A stretch of DNA of 48,020 bases from an unicellular cyanobacterium SU3. Its GTDB lineage: Bacteria > Cyanobacteriota > Cyanobacteriia > Cyanobacteriales > Microcystaceae. The translations under genes and the position numbers were made by a program. The stretch is taken from contig NETF01000175.1 in NCBI GenBank assembly GCA_002172675.1, positions 1-48,020 of the forward strand, read 5' to 3'. Below, piece by piece: positions 1 to 9,410 of the stretch (position 1 is the first letter of the stretch; every line of letters begins with the position of its first letter). The notes beneath the pieces were generated by a model, which worked only from the letters and a program-made list of their open reading frames with translations, was not told where the DNA came from and ran no database searches.

Positions 1-414
1 TGTAAGATTTATAATCAAAAATAAGAAATCTATAATAAAATACACAAATAATTATATTCTAATTAAATATAAGCTTAGCAAATTCATTGGCTTTTTTACT
101 ATTTCTAAAATAGCTTTTAAAGCTTTTTTTTAGATAAGTATGTAACTTTAGGATAATTATAAGGGAAAAAAAGTATATTTGGTGCACCAAATAATCTACT
201 TTTTCAACTTACATCATTATCTGAATTAATAGCTGTCTTCTTTATGTAAAACAAACTACTACTTCATTACATCAGATAATAAATAATTATAGTCAACTAT
301 ACCTAAAATACTGGTAAATAATATCTTATATCATTTATAGTTATTAAAAAATATTGTTGGTGCTATTTCACTAGCAACACAGTAAGGCTGTATTTTTTAA
401 TCTATTGGTTTTGA
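1..414. other. AT-rich non-coding region upstream of first gene
   Basis: No convincing reading frame is visible on either strand; all frames are stop-rich and the base composition is strongly A/T. The only structure I see is the perfect palindrome at 176-193, listed separately. The region probably holds the promoter and leader of the histidine kinase starting at 415. I could not place a convincing TAnnTTTG element with a matched upstream TTG. Confidence 0.6.
176..193. promoter_or_regulatory. perfect 18-bp palindrome, operator candidate
   Basis: TATTTGGTGCACCAAATA is its own reverse complement over all 18 bases and has a G/C-rich centre (GGTGCACC) in very AT-rich DNA. It has no loop and no T-tract, so it fits a dimeric regulator site better than a terminator. 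It lies about 220 bp upstream of the histidine kinase start at 415. Which gene it would control is unknown, since the upstream gene lies outside the window. Confidence 0.4.
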
Positions 415-3400
415 ATGAATTGTTTTTTTAACTATATATTAATTCTTTCTTCAGCAGGTCTTTTTTCTTTTACAAACCTTTTTGGAACTTTTGCCCCATC
501 AAATTCCGACAAAGGTTTAAGTACAGAAAGAGCACTTTCACAATACCATGTTAGTACTTGGACAAGTGACCAAGGCTTGCCCACCCAAGGTGTGAATGGT
601 ATTATCCAAAGCGATGAAGGTTATATTTGGCTGGCTACCTATGAGGGTTTATTTAAATTTAATGGGATAAACTTTAACAATATTATTCCAGAGGCGAGCA
701 ATAGTAAAATAGCCGTTAATTCATTCAAAGGATTATATAAAGAACCATGTGGTAAAATCTGGATGATTGCCAATGGTGGAGGATTAATTTCTTTTCACGA
801 AAATACCTGGAATGTTTACTCTACGAATGATGGGCTCACAAGTAATGTGGTTAACTCCTTTTTATTTAATAGCCAAAATAAATTATGGATCGGTACTTCT
901 AGAGGTGCTGTAGTAAAGAACGGAGAAAGATTTGAACAGGTAATTATTGATGAAAGCAACAAGCAAATACCAATCAATGATATATTAGAAGACCCCAAAG
1001 GTAATTTATGGTTTGCTACATCTAATGGCTTGATTAAAACAGATAGCAGCGGCAAATTTTTAGAAAAACTCACTTTAAACGATGGTTTATACAGTGATAA
1101 TGTATACTCTATATTGATAGAGCCGCTCAATAATGACAAGTTTAATGTTTGGATAGGTACAGATAAGGGTGTGCAGCTCTTACTTAAATTAACTGGCGAT
1201 AGCAATGAAAGTATTAAGCAAGATAAATTAAAGTCTCTTGGTTCAGCAGACGCGCTTTCAGATAAAAGCATTTATAAAATTTATAAAGACATACCTGGTA
1301 ACATTTGGTTGGGTACCAATAGAGGTCTTTTTAGATACAACGGTCATTTAGAAGAAATAACTGAAAATAGCCGATTGCCTATGCACCAAGTAACAGATAT
1401 TACCAGCGATGATCAAGGTAATATTTGGGTTAGTACCTATCGCAATGGCTTTTATCATATAGCACAAGGAAAATTCATAACCTATTCAGATGCACAGGGC
1501 TTAGCAGGAAAAACTGTATATGGTATAATTGAAGCAAAAGAAGATTCCTCTATTATTATCGCTACTGATAATGGCTTAAGTAGGTACAAGAAAGATTGGA
1601 ATTTTTTCCCATTCGAAATCAATGGCAAACCTTTTCTTAAGGGAAAAGATGTAAGAGATTTGTATCAAGATAGCCAAGGGAATTATTGGTTTGCGACCAC
1701 GAGTAAACTGTACAACTATACTTATGAACAAGAGCTCAATATTTATTCTACTGCCAATGGCCTAATTTCTGACTATGTTCGTGTAATATATGAAGACCGA
1801 AAAGGGAATTTATGGTTCGGAACAGATGAGGGACTCAACAAATTTAATGGTGGTATATTTTCAGAATTCACTATTGAAAATGGGCTTTCTAGCAATAGGA
1901 TACACGCTGTTTTTGAAGATAGTAAAGGAACCATTTGGGTAAGTACTGAAGATGGGTTGAATAAAATAAATGGAAATAAAATTGAGTCGCTCTTTGTGGA
2001 AGATGGTCTTTCTGGAAACGTTATTTTTAAAATTTTAGAAGATAATGACGGAACTATCTGGGTTGGAACCAGTGGAGGGATTTCAAGAATTAAAAATGGT
2101 AAAATTGATAGTATTGGCAGAAAAGAAGGCTTACTTATTAATTCTGTTTTTGACATACTAGAAGATAAAAATGGATATTTCTGGATTCCAACCAATCAAG
2201 GTATTTACAGAATTAACAAAGAAGAATTAAACCAACTCGCAGATGGAAAAACCCTAGAACTAGATGCAGTAATGTATAAAAAGGGCGATGGAATGAAGGT
2301 GAATGCTTGTACCGCAAATGCTAGAAGTTTGATTTCCTCTTTTGGAGAATATTGGATTCCAACCCCAGAGGGAGTAACTGTAATCCCCCAACCAGAATCG
2401 CCAGAAGTTAACCGAAATCCTCCAAGAATAATTATTGAAGCCGTTCAAATTAATGGTAAAGACATCCCTATTGAAGAAACAATGGAGTTACCATCAGGAG
2501 ATTATCAATTGAGTATTAAATATACAGGCTTAGATTATCATTCACCGGGGAGAGTCAGCTTTTCATACTCTTTGAGCGATTATCTGAAAATGCCGAATAA
2601 AAGTGATAAAAGAGAAGCTGTTTTTACGAATATTCCACCGGGTGAATATACTTTTAATGTAATTGCTTTTAATAGTGACAATGTACCTAGCAACTATTCT
2701 TTCCAAATTATTAAGAAGCCTAAGTTTACCGAAACGTTTTGGTTTTATTTGATCTTGGCTGTTATTGTGGTCCTCATAGGAAGGCAAATTATCATTTTTA
2801 CAACTACTAAAGTAAAAAGGGAAAACAAGATACTTGAGAAAAAAGTAGAAGAAAGAACCATTTTAATCAATGAGCAGAAAGAATTAGTAGAGAAAAAGAA
2901 AAAAGAAGTTGAAGCTAAAAATAAAGCCCTAGAAGAAAGTAATGATAAGCTGATTAAGCTGAATAAAGAAAAAAACAATTTAATTGGAATCGTAGCGCAT
3001 GATCTTAAAAGTCCTTTAAATCATATCTCAGGTCTTATCAATATCATTAAGCTTTCGGGAGATAATCTAAATGAAGAACAAGATGAATATATTTCTCATA
3101 TACTCAAATCTGCCAATAAGTTAAATCAAATGATTTCTCAGATTCTTGATATAGAATCTATAGATTCTGGAAAACTAAAAATACAACTAGCAGATATAGA
3201 AGTACAAAGTTTGTTGGCTAATATCATTAGTAATTATACTGTTGAGCTGGAGCGCAAAGAAATGAAGCTTCATTTTGAACATAAAAATGAAAAATTCCCT
3301 ATAAAAGCAGACGAAAAAATAGTTGAACAGATTTTCGACAACCTTATTTCTAATGCGATAAAGTTTACTCCTAACGGTAAAAAAGTCTTCATAAGAATTA

Positions 3401-3693
3401 TAGAAACAAAGGCTGAATATATACGAGTAGAAGTGCAAGACGAAGGACCTGGTATTGCTAGCGCCGATATGCATAAATTATTTGGCAAGTATCAAAAACT
3501 TTCAGCTAGACCGACAGGTGGAGAGCATTCTACTGGTTTAGGATTATCTATTGTGAAAAAATATGTTGAAGCATTAGGTGGTAAAGTCTGGTGTGAAAGT
3601 GAATCTGGTAATGGAGCTACATTTATAGTTGAACTCAAAAAAATGAGCAATAAAGAATTCTCTATTAAAGAAGACCATCAATTAGATAATTAG
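415..3693 (+). CDS. Reg_prop/Y_Y_Y periplasmic-propeller sensor histidine kinase
   Basis: This is a membrane sensor kinase. A signal peptide (about residues 1-25) is followed by many 'GN(L/I)W(F/V)GT..GL' units of about 40-50 residues, the Reg_prop repeats that form a two-propeller extracytoplasmic sensor (about 45-690). A Y_Y_Y domain (about 700-770), one membrane helix (about 776-797) and a charged coiled coil (about 805-855) come next. The kinase core has the H-box AHDLKSPL with phospho-acceptor His862, an N-box DNLISNAIKF, a G1 box DEGPGI and a G2 box TGLGL near residue 1041. It stops after the ATPase domain; the receiver and AraC helix-turn-helix domains of the hybrid two-component proteins common in this phylum are absent. 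A separate response regulator must therefore exist, and none is adjacent. The ligand is unknown. Confidence 0.92.
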   Translation: MNCFFNYILILSSAGLFSFTNLFGTFAPSNSDKGLSTERALSQYHVSTWTSDQGLPTQGVNGIIQSDEGYIWLATYEGLFKFNGINFNNIIPEASNSKIAVNSFKGLYKEPCGKIWMIANGGGLISFHENTWNVYSTNDGLTSNVVNSFLFNSQNKLWIGTSRGAVVKNGERFEQVIIDESNKQIPINDILEDPKGNLWFATSNGLIKTDSSGKFLEKLTLNDGLYSDNVYSILIEPLNNDKFNVWIGTDKGVQLLLKLTGDSNESIKQDKLKSLGSADALSDKSIYKIYKDIPGNIWLGTNRGLFRYNGHLEEITENSRLPMHQVTDITSDDQGNIWVSTYRNGFYHIAQGKFITYSDAQGLAGKTVYGIIEAKEDSSIIIATDNGLSRYKKDWNFFPFEINGKPFLKGKDVRDLYQDSQGNYWFATTSKLYNYTYEQELNIYSTANGLISDYVRVIYEDRKGNLWFGTDEGLNKFNGGIFSEFTIENGLSSNRIHAVFEDSKGTIWVSTEDGLNKINGNKIESLFVEDGLSGNVIFKILEDNDGTIWVGTSGGISRIKNGKIDSIGRKEGLLINSVFDILEDKNGYFWIPTNQGIYRINKEELNQLADGKTLELDAVMYKKGDGMKVNACTANARSLISSFGEYWIPTPEGVTVIPQPESPEVNRNPPRIIIEAVQINGKDIPIEETMELPSGDYQLSIKYTGLDYHSPGRVSFSYSLSDYLKMPNKSDKREAVFTNIPPGEYTFNVIAFNSDNVPSNYSFQIIKKPKFTETFWFYLILAVIVVLIGRQIIIFTTTKVKRENKILEKKVEERTILINEQKELVEKKKKEVEAKNKALEESNDKLIKLNKEKNNLIGIVAHDLKSPLNHISGLINIIKLSGDNLNEEQDEYISHILKSANKLNQMISQILDIESIDSGKLKIQLADIEVQSLLANIISNYTVELERKEMKLHFEHKNEKFPIKADEKIVEQIFDNLISNAIKFTPNGKKVFIRIIETKAEYIRVEVQDEGPGIASADMHKLFGKYQKLSARPTGGEHSTGLGLSIVKKYVEALGGKVWCESESGNGATFIVELKKMSNKEFSIKEDHQLDN

Positions 3694-3770
3694 TCTGCAT
3701 AATGTAGCCTATACATTATTTTTATTCAAAGGCTTGCTTAATTTTGGCGCTGAAATTTAGCCATACCTCT

Positions 3771-6362
3771 ATGACAAAGTATTGTTTAGTGATTCTTCTG
3801 ACTTATTTGAGCTCAGGACTTCATGCACAATTATTTACCCCTTCTCAACTAAGGGCTTCAATAAATCAATTAAAAACTGAGCAACAACTTATTAAACAAA
3901 ATAATAACCTGTCTAATGAGAAAAAGCTCGAATTACTCACCGACTATGGACTTTTAAAAGAAGCTTCTACGCTTTTAAATTCTATCAAGAATAATTACGA
4001 AGGGGAATATGCTAAAGCGAAATTTTTTAATACCATCCACCAATATAAAAGAGCCCTACAACATGTTGAGGTAGCGCTCACTTTATCACCTGAAAAAAGA
4101 GATGCCTTACTACTAAAAGCAGAATTATTACTAATATTAAATCAACCCATAGCCGCACAAGAAATAGCAGAAACTAGGCTAGCCAAAGTTAGTTTTGATG
4201 ATCGTGCTTTGGTAATTAATGCCAAAGCTGCTCGTAAACTAAAAAGTGGTAACGAAATAGCAAAAAGCTACATTAAAAATGCCCTAGCCATCAATAATAA
4301 CAATGCTGATGCTTGGTTTCTGAAAGCTGAAATGGAAGCATTTAATGGTGATGCTGCTATGGAGGCATTAAAAAAATGCTTGAGTCTGAATCCTTATCAT
4401 CTTCAAGGTAGAGAGTTTTTAGGTTATATCAATAATGGTTTAAACAACTTAGAAAATATAGATACTACGAGTGCCCTGCTAAATTGGGAATTGGCATTAT
4501 TAAAAAATCCTTTTTATGCACCTGTTCATGAGGCAGCTTTACAAGTTCACTTAAACCAAGAAAAAAAAGATGACCTTATTAAAGTAAATAATACTTTAAG
4601 TGCTGATTATCAACAACAAAAATTAGTAGATGCTTACAAGTACATAGATGATATTAAAAGGGTAAGGAAAACTTTTTTTGCTAATAATCTTCAAACAGAT
4701 GTGCTAAGTGCTTTTTCGACTATTCAGAAAGAACAGATTCCAGCAAGCGTCTATCATACCATTTTATTAGAAATTATTTATGCGCACCAAGCAATTGATA
4801 ATAAGGGAGTAGACAACATTAATAATATCATAAAAGGTGCTCAAAAAAATCGAAAATTTTATCATCAGAATAAAGAAATCAACAGCATTATCAATATTTC
4901 TTTGGGTGAGTTTTCTACCTTTTGGGAGTTACTATTATTGAATCAAAATGACCCTGAAATACAGTTTTACAGTTTACAGGATAATGACTTAGCTTTTTAC
5001 GAATTACTAAAAGCCATTAGTGATAATGCTGGATTGAAAGCCTCTTTAATTGATAAGATTTATGAAAACTGTATGCCAGAAAACTTAAAAAGAAAATACA
5101 GGCAATTAAATGTTGATTGTGATTTATTTCAAAATGAAGGTTTTGGATTTCAATATTATTACTTTAATCAAAAAATACGATCAAGAATTACATCCTGTGA
5201 CTCACTAAACCTTTATTTCACCGATTTAGTAAACGGTATCAAAGAAGGTGGTACTAATCTTAATCTTTTTAAAGCAGAAGCACTTACAAACCTTTCTGAA
5301 AGGCTTATTAAAATTGGTAAGTTCAATGAAGCAACTTCGTTTGTACAAACAGCTTTAACTTTGCAGCCAAGGCATATTCCCGCCCTACTTGTTCAGAGTA
5401 AATTAAAAGCTGCTCAAAATCAACACGAAGAAGCCCAACTTTGGTGGAGCACTGCTTTTGAAACTGATCCTACAATCCCTGAAATTTATATTACTGAAGC
5501 AGCTTTGGTTCAATATAAATTTGAACTAGGAAGGATAACAGCTGAAACTGCCTTTAATGAGTATTCTAAGGCTTATGCAAAAGCCATTAGTTTAGAAAAA
5601 GACCCTTACCTTTTTAGTCTTTACAACAGGCAAATACAAGAACAATTTAAATTGTTCGGAAAATATGACGAATCACTGCAACTGGCTGAAGCTTATCTCT
5701 CAAAAAAAGTAAGGAATCACAACATTTTTGAAGCATCTCTAATTGAAGAGACAAAGGCATTTACTACAGCCCTTAGAGTAGAAATAGGTAATGCCAATAA
5801 ATTCAAAATGAATGCGCTTAATTTGCTTGAAACCAATCCTTATAATACCAACATTCACGATAAACTTTACTCTGCTTATGCTTACAATGATCAAGAGGAA
5901 TTAATTGTCAATAAGATAGGAAAACTATCATATCTCATAAATAATCTTTATACTTTAAAGCAAACAAATTCTAAAAATAATCCTATTTTCCCAGAAGTTA
6001 CTGAATTTCTAAAACCCCTTGATCAACTTACTTATCTGGCTATAATCGTAGCACTCATCGATAATGGACACATTGAGGAAGCAAAAGAAAAATTACAAAG
6101 TTTTAGTTTTTCGAAATTGCCTGAAGTGTGGAGTAATTATCATTACACCCGAGCTAAATTATTAATAGCTGAAGAAAATTATTTAAATGCAGGCTATGCT
6201 CTTGTAGCCAGTTTGGAATCCATGCCAGCTAATTTTAGAAGCTTTAAATTATTAGAAGAAATTTATACAAAAACGAAAGAAAAAACACTTAAGAAGGCTT
6301 TTAAAAAGCAAAAAAAGCTTCAAAAGAAACTAAATTTTTCTTCTGGAGAAGATTTACAATAA
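3771..6362 (+). CDS. secreted tetratricopeptide-repeat protein
   Basis: The protein has 863 residues, starts with a signal peptide (MTKYCLVILLTYLSSGLHA) and then consists of helical TPR-like units, for example around residues 90-220 and 490-580, with alternating Ala/Leu-rich helices. No catalytic motif was recognised. I prefer the ATG at 3771 over an in-frame TTG at 3744, because 3771 begins directly with the basic n-region of the signal peptide. It lies 77 bp after the kinase on the same strand and may be co-transcribed with it. A periplasmic scaffold or outer-membrane-linked role is an inference; the true partner cannot be read from sequence. Confidence 0.75.
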   Translation: MTKYCLVILLTYLSSGLHAQLFTPSQLRASINQLKTEQQLIKQNNNLSNEKKLELLTDYGLLKEASTLLNSIKNNYEGEYAKAKFFNTIHQYKRALQHVEVALTLSPEKRDALLLKAELLLILNQPIAAQEIAETRLAKVSFDDRALVINAKAARKLKSGNEIAKSYIKNALAINNNNADAWFLKAEMEAFNGDAAMEALKKCLSLNPYHLQGREFLGYINNGLNNLENIDTTSALLNWELALLKNPFYAPVHEAALQVHLNQEKKDDLIKVNNTLSADYQQQKLVDAYKYIDDIKRVRKTFFANNLQTDVLSAFSTIQKEQIPASVYHTILLEIIYAHQAIDNKGVDNINNIIKGAQKNRKFYHQNKEINSIINISLGEFSTFWELLLLNQNDPEIQFYSLQDNDLAFYELLKAISDNAGLKASLIDKIYENCMPENLKRKYRQLNVDCDLFQNEGFGFQYYYFNQKIRSRITSCDSLNLYFTDLVNGIKEGGTNLNLFKAEALTNLSERLIKIGKFNEATSFVQTALTLQPRHIPALLVQSKLKAAQNQHEEAQLWWSTAFETDPTIPEIYITEAALVQYKFELGRITAETAFNEYSKAYAKAISLEKDPYLFSLYNRQIQEQFKLFGKYDESLQLAEAYLSKKVRNHNIFEASLIEETKAFTTALRVEIGNANKFKMNALNLLETNPYNTNIHDKLYSAYAYNDQEELIVNKIGKLSYLINNLYTLKQTNSKNNPIFPEVTEFLKPLDQLTYLAIIVALIDNGHIEEAKEKLQSFSFSKLPEVWSNYHYTRAKLLIAEENYLNAGYALVASLESMPANFRSFKLLEEIYTKTKEKTLKKAFKKQKKLQKKLNFSSGEDLQ

Positions 6363-6371
6363 TTGAATTAC

Positions 6372-6608
6372 TTATTTAACTTTTTGGAAATATCTTTTTT
6401 TGGCATTTTCTTTCAAGATGAGAAAAATGAGCTGTGCAGCACAAAAAACTACGCCAAAGATCAAAAGTATTTTATCGAGAATACTTGTATTGCCAAGCAT
6501 CCACTCTTTTAATGTATAATAGGAAAAAATGATAAATGAGATAATGGCAAAACATTTCATCCAAAAATCGTAAACGCGTATATATTTACTTCGGGTAAAA
6601 GCAGCCAT
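6372..6608 (-). CDS. small two-helix membrane protein, unknown function
   Basis: This 78-residue protein has two clear hydrophobic helices (about residues 17-35 and 46-64), a basic N-terminus and a Lys/Arg-rich C-terminal tail. It starts with ATG. It converges on the TPR gene with a 9-bp gap and diverges from bioY, whose start is 47 bp away. I do not recognise the family. The membrane-protein pattern and tight packing support a real gene, but no function can be assigned. Confidence 0.6.
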   Translation of the reverse strand: MAAFTRSKYIRVYDFWMKCFAIISFIIFSYYTLKEWMLGNTSILDKILLIFGVVFCAAQLIFLILKENAKKRYFQKVK

Positions 6609-6655
6609 TGGAATAATTATATTATGATTAATTAAAGGATTTTTTAGAATTGTTA

Positions 6656-7204
6656 ATGGAATTTAATAATATATTGAAAAAAAATCAAATTGTATTTTAT
6701 CTATTTTCAGTTTTGTTCATTGCAATTTCTGCCCAAATTAGTATAGATATACACATATTTGATACCGAAATTCCTATTACAGGACAAAGTTTGGCTGTTT
6801 TGATAGTAGGCTTTTCAACTTCTAAGAATAAAGGCTGGATTGCCATTCTCATTTATTTAATCATTGGATTTTTAGGTATACCTGTATTTGCAGATGGTAG
6901 TGCTGGTGTAGAAAAATTATTTGGGTATACAGGTGGTTATTTAATCGGTTTTTTAGTAGCAGCAAGATTTATGGTACATATTAGAAAACTAGGGTGGCAT
7001 AAGCATAGCTACAAAATATTCATGGCTATGTTTCTGGGTACATTAATTATCTTGTTATTGGGCTATTTACAACTGAGTTATTTCCTTGGTTTCGAACAAG
7101 CATTATTGAAAGGGATATTGCCCTTTTTACCGGGTGCTTTGGTAAAAATTATTTTAGGCATGCTTCCTTTTGTAGCAATGAATTGGTGGGGCAAAAATAG
7201 TTAG
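6656..7204 (+). CDS. bioY: BioY-family biotin transporter (S component)
   Basis: This is an integral membrane protein of 182 residues with about six hydrophobic helices. The conserved BioY signature regions are visible: PITGQSLAVLIVG near residue 40 and the Gly-rich GYLIGFLVAA near residue 100. BioY is the substrate-binding component of energy-coupling-factor biotin transporters and in many bacteria works without a dedicated BioMN. No bioM or bioN is nearby. I chose ATG at 6656; an in-frame TTG lies at 6650. No BirA operator was recognised in the short upstream gap. Family call is firm, biotin specificity likely. Confidence 0.85.
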   Translation: MEFNNILKKNQIVFYLFSVLFIAISAQISIDIHIFDTEIPITGQSLAVLIVGFSTSKNKGWIAILIYLIIGFLGIPVFADGSAGVEKLFGYTGGYLIGFLVAARFMVHIRKLGWHKHSYKIFMAMFLGTLIILLLGYLQLSYFLGFEQALLKGILPFLPGALVKIILGMLPFVAMNWWGKNS

Positions 7205-7205
7205 T

Positions 7206-7237
7206 AAAAAAATATCGAGTATTTAGGAAATATTCGA
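7206..7237 (-). terminator. intrinsic terminator of the antiporter operon
   Basis: Bases 7215-7237 form a 10-bp stem with a three-base AGG loop and a single G-U-type pair. On the minus strand the stem is followed by a run of seven T residues (7212-7206). It sits 28 bp beyond the antiporter stop codon, in the convergent gap with bioY. On the plus strand no T-tract follows, so it acts mainly for the minus-strand operon. Confidence 0.7.
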
Positions 7238-7264
7238 ATAAACTAATACAAACTTCAAACTAGT

Positions 7265-8242
7265 TTATAATCGAACCACTACAAAATAGATATAAGCCAC
7301 AAAGAATAATAAGAAGAAAAAAGATTGCCATCGATCTAATCTTTTCATTTTGCCAGAAAACATGCCTACAAACAACAGACATGTACCAAACAAGAAAAAG
7401 TTTAAATCAAAATTTAAACCTTTGTTATAAGGCAACTCTTTTACAATAGCCGCCAAGCCTAGAACAAATAAGAAATTGAATATTGTAGAGCCTAAGATAT
7501 TTCCAAAAGCTAAACTGGGTTTTCTCTGATAAACAGCCACCGCTGAAGTGGCCAATTCTGGCAATGAAGTAAACACAGCGACTATGGTAATGCCGAAAAA
7601 TCTTTGTGTAATCTCAAAATATTGGATAAGTTTTGTGCCTTCGTCAACAATTAAGTTTCCTCCAAAAGCAGTGGCAATCGTACCTCCAGCTATCCATATA
7701 AATGTTTTTAGATTAGAACTTTCTGGGGTTTTATCCTCAAAATCTATTCTATTAAATCCACTTTTTCTGAGGTTAAAATAAATCAGTATTAAAAAAAGGA
7801 TAAAGCAAAAAAGTAAAAATGCCCCTTCTTTTCTATCAATAATATTAGTTTCTGCATCGAATAGAAGTTGATCATTAGTGACTAAGATGATTATGATTGT
7901 CACTAAAATCATTAAGGGAATTTCTCTGAAAATAACTACGTTTTTGAGGGTTATTGGAAATATAATCCCCACCAGACCAAGTATGGCATAAAGGTTAAAA
8001 ATATTAGCTCCAATAATTGTTGAGAATACGATATCACTATAACCTCTATAGGCGGCTATAACATTTACAATTAATTCTGGCAATGAAGTACCAAAAGCCA
8101 GCACGGTCATTCCGATTAATATCTCAGGCAAATGGTATTTGTGCGCTAACTCTACTGCCCCTTTTACTAAATAATTAGCCCCGACAGTTAGTAATAAAAA
8201 GCCAAGTAGCAGTAGAAATATGTCGCCAATTATTATCCCCAT
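7265..8242 (-). CDS. calcium/sodium antiporter, YrbG/CaxA family
   Basis: The protein has 325 residues and about ten membrane helices in two homologous halves. Each half carries the exchanger alpha-repeat motif: GTSLPELIVN at residues 51-60 and FTSLPELATS near 228, followed by a GNILGSTIFN stretch. This is the pattern of the Na+/Ca2+ (or K+-dependent) exchanger family represented by E. coli YrbG. It would act in the inner membrane to exchange Ca2+ for Na+ or H+. Its ATG lies inside the 3' end of the upstream nucleotidyltransferase gene (10-bp overlap), so translation is probably coupled. The ion specificity is inferred from family only. Confidence 0.88.
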   Translation of the reverse strand: MGIIIGDIFLLLLGFLLLTVGANYLVKGAVELAHKYHLPEILIGMTVLAFGTSLPELIVNVIAAYRGYSDIVFSTIIGANIFNLYAILGLVGIIFPITLKNVVIFREIPLMILVTIIIILVTNDQLLFDAETNIIDRKEGAFLLFCFILFLILIYFNLRKSGFNRIDFEDKTPESSNLKTFIWIAGGTIATAFGGNLIVDEGTKLIQYFEITQRFFGITIVAVFTSLPELATSAVAVYQRKPSLAFGNILGSTIFNFLFVLGLAAIVKELPYNKGLNFDLNFFLFGTCLLFVGMFSGKMKRLDRWQSFFFLLFFVAYIYFVVVRL

Positions 8243-9135
8243 AGATTGGCTGGATATACTCCAGCTTTTACTAATTCTTCTAGTTTTTTTACAGCAATTG
8301 CTTTATCATCTCTATAGGTTACACCAAACCATTTTTCAGGCGTATTCAATACTTTCATTCGTGCACCACCAGAATGAATCAGGTTGTTTACTACTGTAGG
8401 AATATAAAATTCAGATTTAAGTTCATTACCTCTTTCTTTTAAAAAATCTTTAAATTGGCTTTGGTAATGTTCCATAACAGATGGTGGAAAGCCCATCATA
8501 TTCATAGAGGCTACTTCATTGCCTGTTAAAGGCAGGCGACTTCCTTCTTCTTCAAAACCAATATCTCCATTTAACCGATTTATTTTTGTACGCTCAGTAA
8601 TACTTTGCAAGAAATCTCCCCTATCCGTTACACAAATGCCTCTAGATACACTACCGTGTTCTGAAAGTGTATTTTCTAATCTATATCCAACCATGCAATA
8701 ATCTGTCGTTTCTAAATCCATTTCTTTAAGATAATCAGCAAGAACCTTAAAAGAATACTGACCATAAAAATCATCTGCATTAATTACTGCAAAAGGTGTA
8801 TCTATTTCTTTTGCGGCCACTAATACTGCATGACCAGTACCCCAAGGTTTTACCCTGTCTGCGGGTACTTCAAAACCATCAGGCAAATTATCTATTTCTT
8901 GTAATACATAACTTATTTCAATTTTATCTTTCAGTTTATCGATAAATAATTCTTTAAATTCTGCCTCTATCTTTTTACTAATAACAAATACTATTTTACC
9001 AAAACCGGCACGAATAGCATCATAAATTGAGTAATCAATAATTGCTTCGCCAGAAGGTCCAAAAGTATCCATTTGTTTTAAGCCTTGGTAACGGCTTCCC
9101 ATACCTGCTGCAAGAATTAATAGCGTAGGTTTCAT
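8233..9135 (-). CDS. sugar-phosphate nucleotidyltransferase (NTP_transferase)
   Basis: The 300-residue protein begins with the nucleotide-binding signature LILAAGMGSRYQGLKQ (residues 6-21), the glucose-1-phosphate thymidylyl/uridylyltransferase-type loop. The metal/nucleotide region PFAVINADDFYG lies near residue 120, and WGTGHAVLVAAKE precedes it. This fold transfers a nucleotidyl group from NTP to a sugar phosphate to make NDP-sugars for cell-surface polymers. The sugar and the nucleotide cannot be told from sequence. No left-handed beta-helix acyltransferase domain follows. The next gene overlaps it by 10 bp, an odd functional partnership. Confidence 0.85.
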   Translation of the reverse strand: MKPTLLILAAGMGSRYQGLKQMDTFGPSGEAIIDYSIYDAIRAGFGKIVFVISKKIEAEFKELFIDKLKDKIEISYVLQEIDNLPDGFEVPADRVKPWGTGHAVLVAAKEIDTPFAVINADDFYGQYSFKVLADYLKEMDLETTDYCMVGYRLENTLSEHGSVSRGICVTDRGDFLQSITERTKINRLNGDIGFEEEGSRLPLTGNEVASMNMMGFPPSVMEHYQSQFKDFLKERGNELKSEFYIPTVVNNLIHSGGARMKVLNTPEKWFGVTYRDDKAIAVKKLEELVKAGVYPANLWG

Positions 9136-9361
9136 TAATTAGATTAAATTAGTTGAAAAAATAAAAAATCTTAATTTTTTGCAAGTTTACAGATTTACCT
9201 TAAATGATGCCTAAACAGAAGCTATTTTCTATTTACTTTGAACATCTAAAAAAGCTCTATAACTTTTAAATGTTGTAAATTAGTATAAGCTGACGCTATT
9301 TTTTTATCTAATAATCTTAGTTTTTATATCGTAAGATATTTACTAAATCTATTAACTACTC

Positions 9362-9383
9362 GTTAAAAAGTATCTGTTTTAAC
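9362..9383 (+). promoter_or_regulatory. AT-rich inverted repeat in leader of 9411 gene
   Basis: GTTAAAA and TTTTAAC (9362-9368, 9377-9383) form a perfect 7-bp stem with an 8-base loop, 27 bp before the start codon at 9411. It could be a leader hairpin or a regulator site. In AT-rich DNA a chance repeat of this size is possible. The rest of the 9136-9410 gap shows no gene. Confidence 0.25.
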
Positions 9384-9410
9384 AATACAATCATTTTTAA
9401 CCTAACATTT

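Noticed and set aside
816-1271. 151-codon open frame on the minus strand
   Set aside because: It lies antisense inside the propeller kinase, is Ser/Leu/Pro-rich as expected of a mirrored frame, and has no recognisable domain.
1773-2195. 140-codon open frame on the minus strand
   Set aside because: It lies antisense to the Reg_prop repeats and mirrors their repeated coding; no independent support.
3744-3770. TTG start for the TPR protein
   Set aside because: The ATG at 3771 begins exactly at the signal peptide; the nine extra residues add nothing typical.
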